Assembly: GCA_009774655.1 (NCBI GenBank)
Contig: VSOD01000287.1
Coordinates: forward strand, 1 to 5,654
DNA from: Lachnospiraceae bacterium
GTDB taxonomy: Bacteria; Bacillota_A; Clostridia; Lachnospirales; Lachnospiraceae
Reading direction: 5' to 3'
DNA length: 5,654 nucleotides
Shown here piece after piece: positions 5,490 to 5,654 of this stretch. Position numbers and translations under genes: made by a program. The notes under the pieces were generated by a model. The model was given only the letters and a program-made list of their open reading frames with translations. It did not search any database and was not told where the DNA came from. Each line of letters starts with the position of its first letter. The stretch's first letter is position 1.

Positions 5490-5654
5490 TTACTCATCCT
5501 CCTTTTGCTGTGGTGTCAAATAACCAATAGAGCTATGTATCCGCTTACGATTATACCAGCCTTCTATGTATTCAAAGATTGCTCTGCGGGCTTCCTTTGA
5601 ATCCTGATAAGTATGAAGATATATTTCTTCCTTTTTCAGTACAGAATGGAAGGA
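5490..5654 (-). CDS. IS3-family transposase, C-terminal end (partial)
   Basis: The minus strand encodes the last 54 residues of a DDE-type integrase-core transposase (the orfB part of IS3 elements), ending at TAA 5492-5490; the rest lies beyond 5654. It opens with SFHSVLKKEEIY, the helix that follows the catalytic glutamate in IS3 transposases. If the residue just outside the window is that Glu, the Lys at visible residue 7 is the conserved E+7 position. It continues with EARRAIFEYIEGWYNRKRIH and the closing SSIGYLTPQQ, both hallmarks of the family. No frameshift or stop interrupts the visible portion. Whether the whole gene is intact cannot be judged here. Confidence 0.92.
   Translation of the reverse strand, partial: SFHSVLKKEEIYLHTYQDSKEARRAIFEYIEGWYNRKRIHSSIGYLTPQQKEDE

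Larger units (their letters stand above)
5432..5654 (-). mobile_element. End of an IS3-family insertion sequence (partial)
   Basis: The transposase tail on the minus strand, its terminator and a candidate terminus at about 5432 define the 3' end of an IS3-type element that continues past 5654. The plus strand from 5432 begins TGGACC and reaches TTTGGACA at 5449-5456. A terminus beginning in TG fits the TG...CA ends of the family. The other end and the target duplication are outside the window, so the exact edge is provisional. It lies convergent to the transporter operon and does not interrupt a recognisable gene. Confidence 0.75.

Overview
The window looks like a piece of accessory (mobile) DNA from a low-to-mid GC Gram-positive anaerobe, most likely a gut Clostridia/Lachnospiraceae-type Firmicute. 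The grounds are strong AGGAGG-type ribosome binding sites, an A+T-rich coding style, a TnpV relic (a protein carried by clostridial transposons), an IS3-family end and compact overlapping genes. No taxonomic marker gene is present, so the host assignment is an inference.

Layout. Positions 1-325 hold the C-terminal part of a tnpV gene, joined near position 68 to a short G+C-richer stretch I cannot identify. A strong hairpin (334-361) closes this relic. An intergenic control region follows (about 362-485), with a near-consensus promoter and a second promoter-like box. Positions 486-5294 hold five same-strand genes: an OmpR-type response regulator, its sensor histidine kinase (13-nt overlap), an ABC ATPase, a 464-aa ABC-2-type permease with a large acidic extracytoplasmic domain, and a 212-aa six-helix permease that starts 71 nt inside the previous gene. 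Two hairpins, one a classical terminator, follow the last gene. From about 5432 the right end of an IS3-family insertion sequence begins. Its transposase gene is on the minus strand and runs off the window edge.

How it may work. The kinase would sense an envelope signal, probably with its short (~47 residue) external loop and membrane helices. The regulator would then switch on the transporter made of the ATPase and the two unequal permeases. This is the general logic of clostridial antimicrobial-peptide and cell-envelope-stress detoxification modules, but the substrate cannot be read from sequence.

The most notable signal is regulatory. A 29-bp segment upstream of the regulator gene (427-455) and one upstream of the ATPase gene (2332-2360) align without gaps at 20 of 29 positions, each ending in a -10-like hexamer. 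This suggests that both are controlled by the same factor. Just after the second copy, a 13-bp hairpin buries the ATPase ribosome binding site and looks like a terminator. A transcript starting from the local promoter would lack the hairpin's left arm, so the arrangement could insulate the transporter from read-through.
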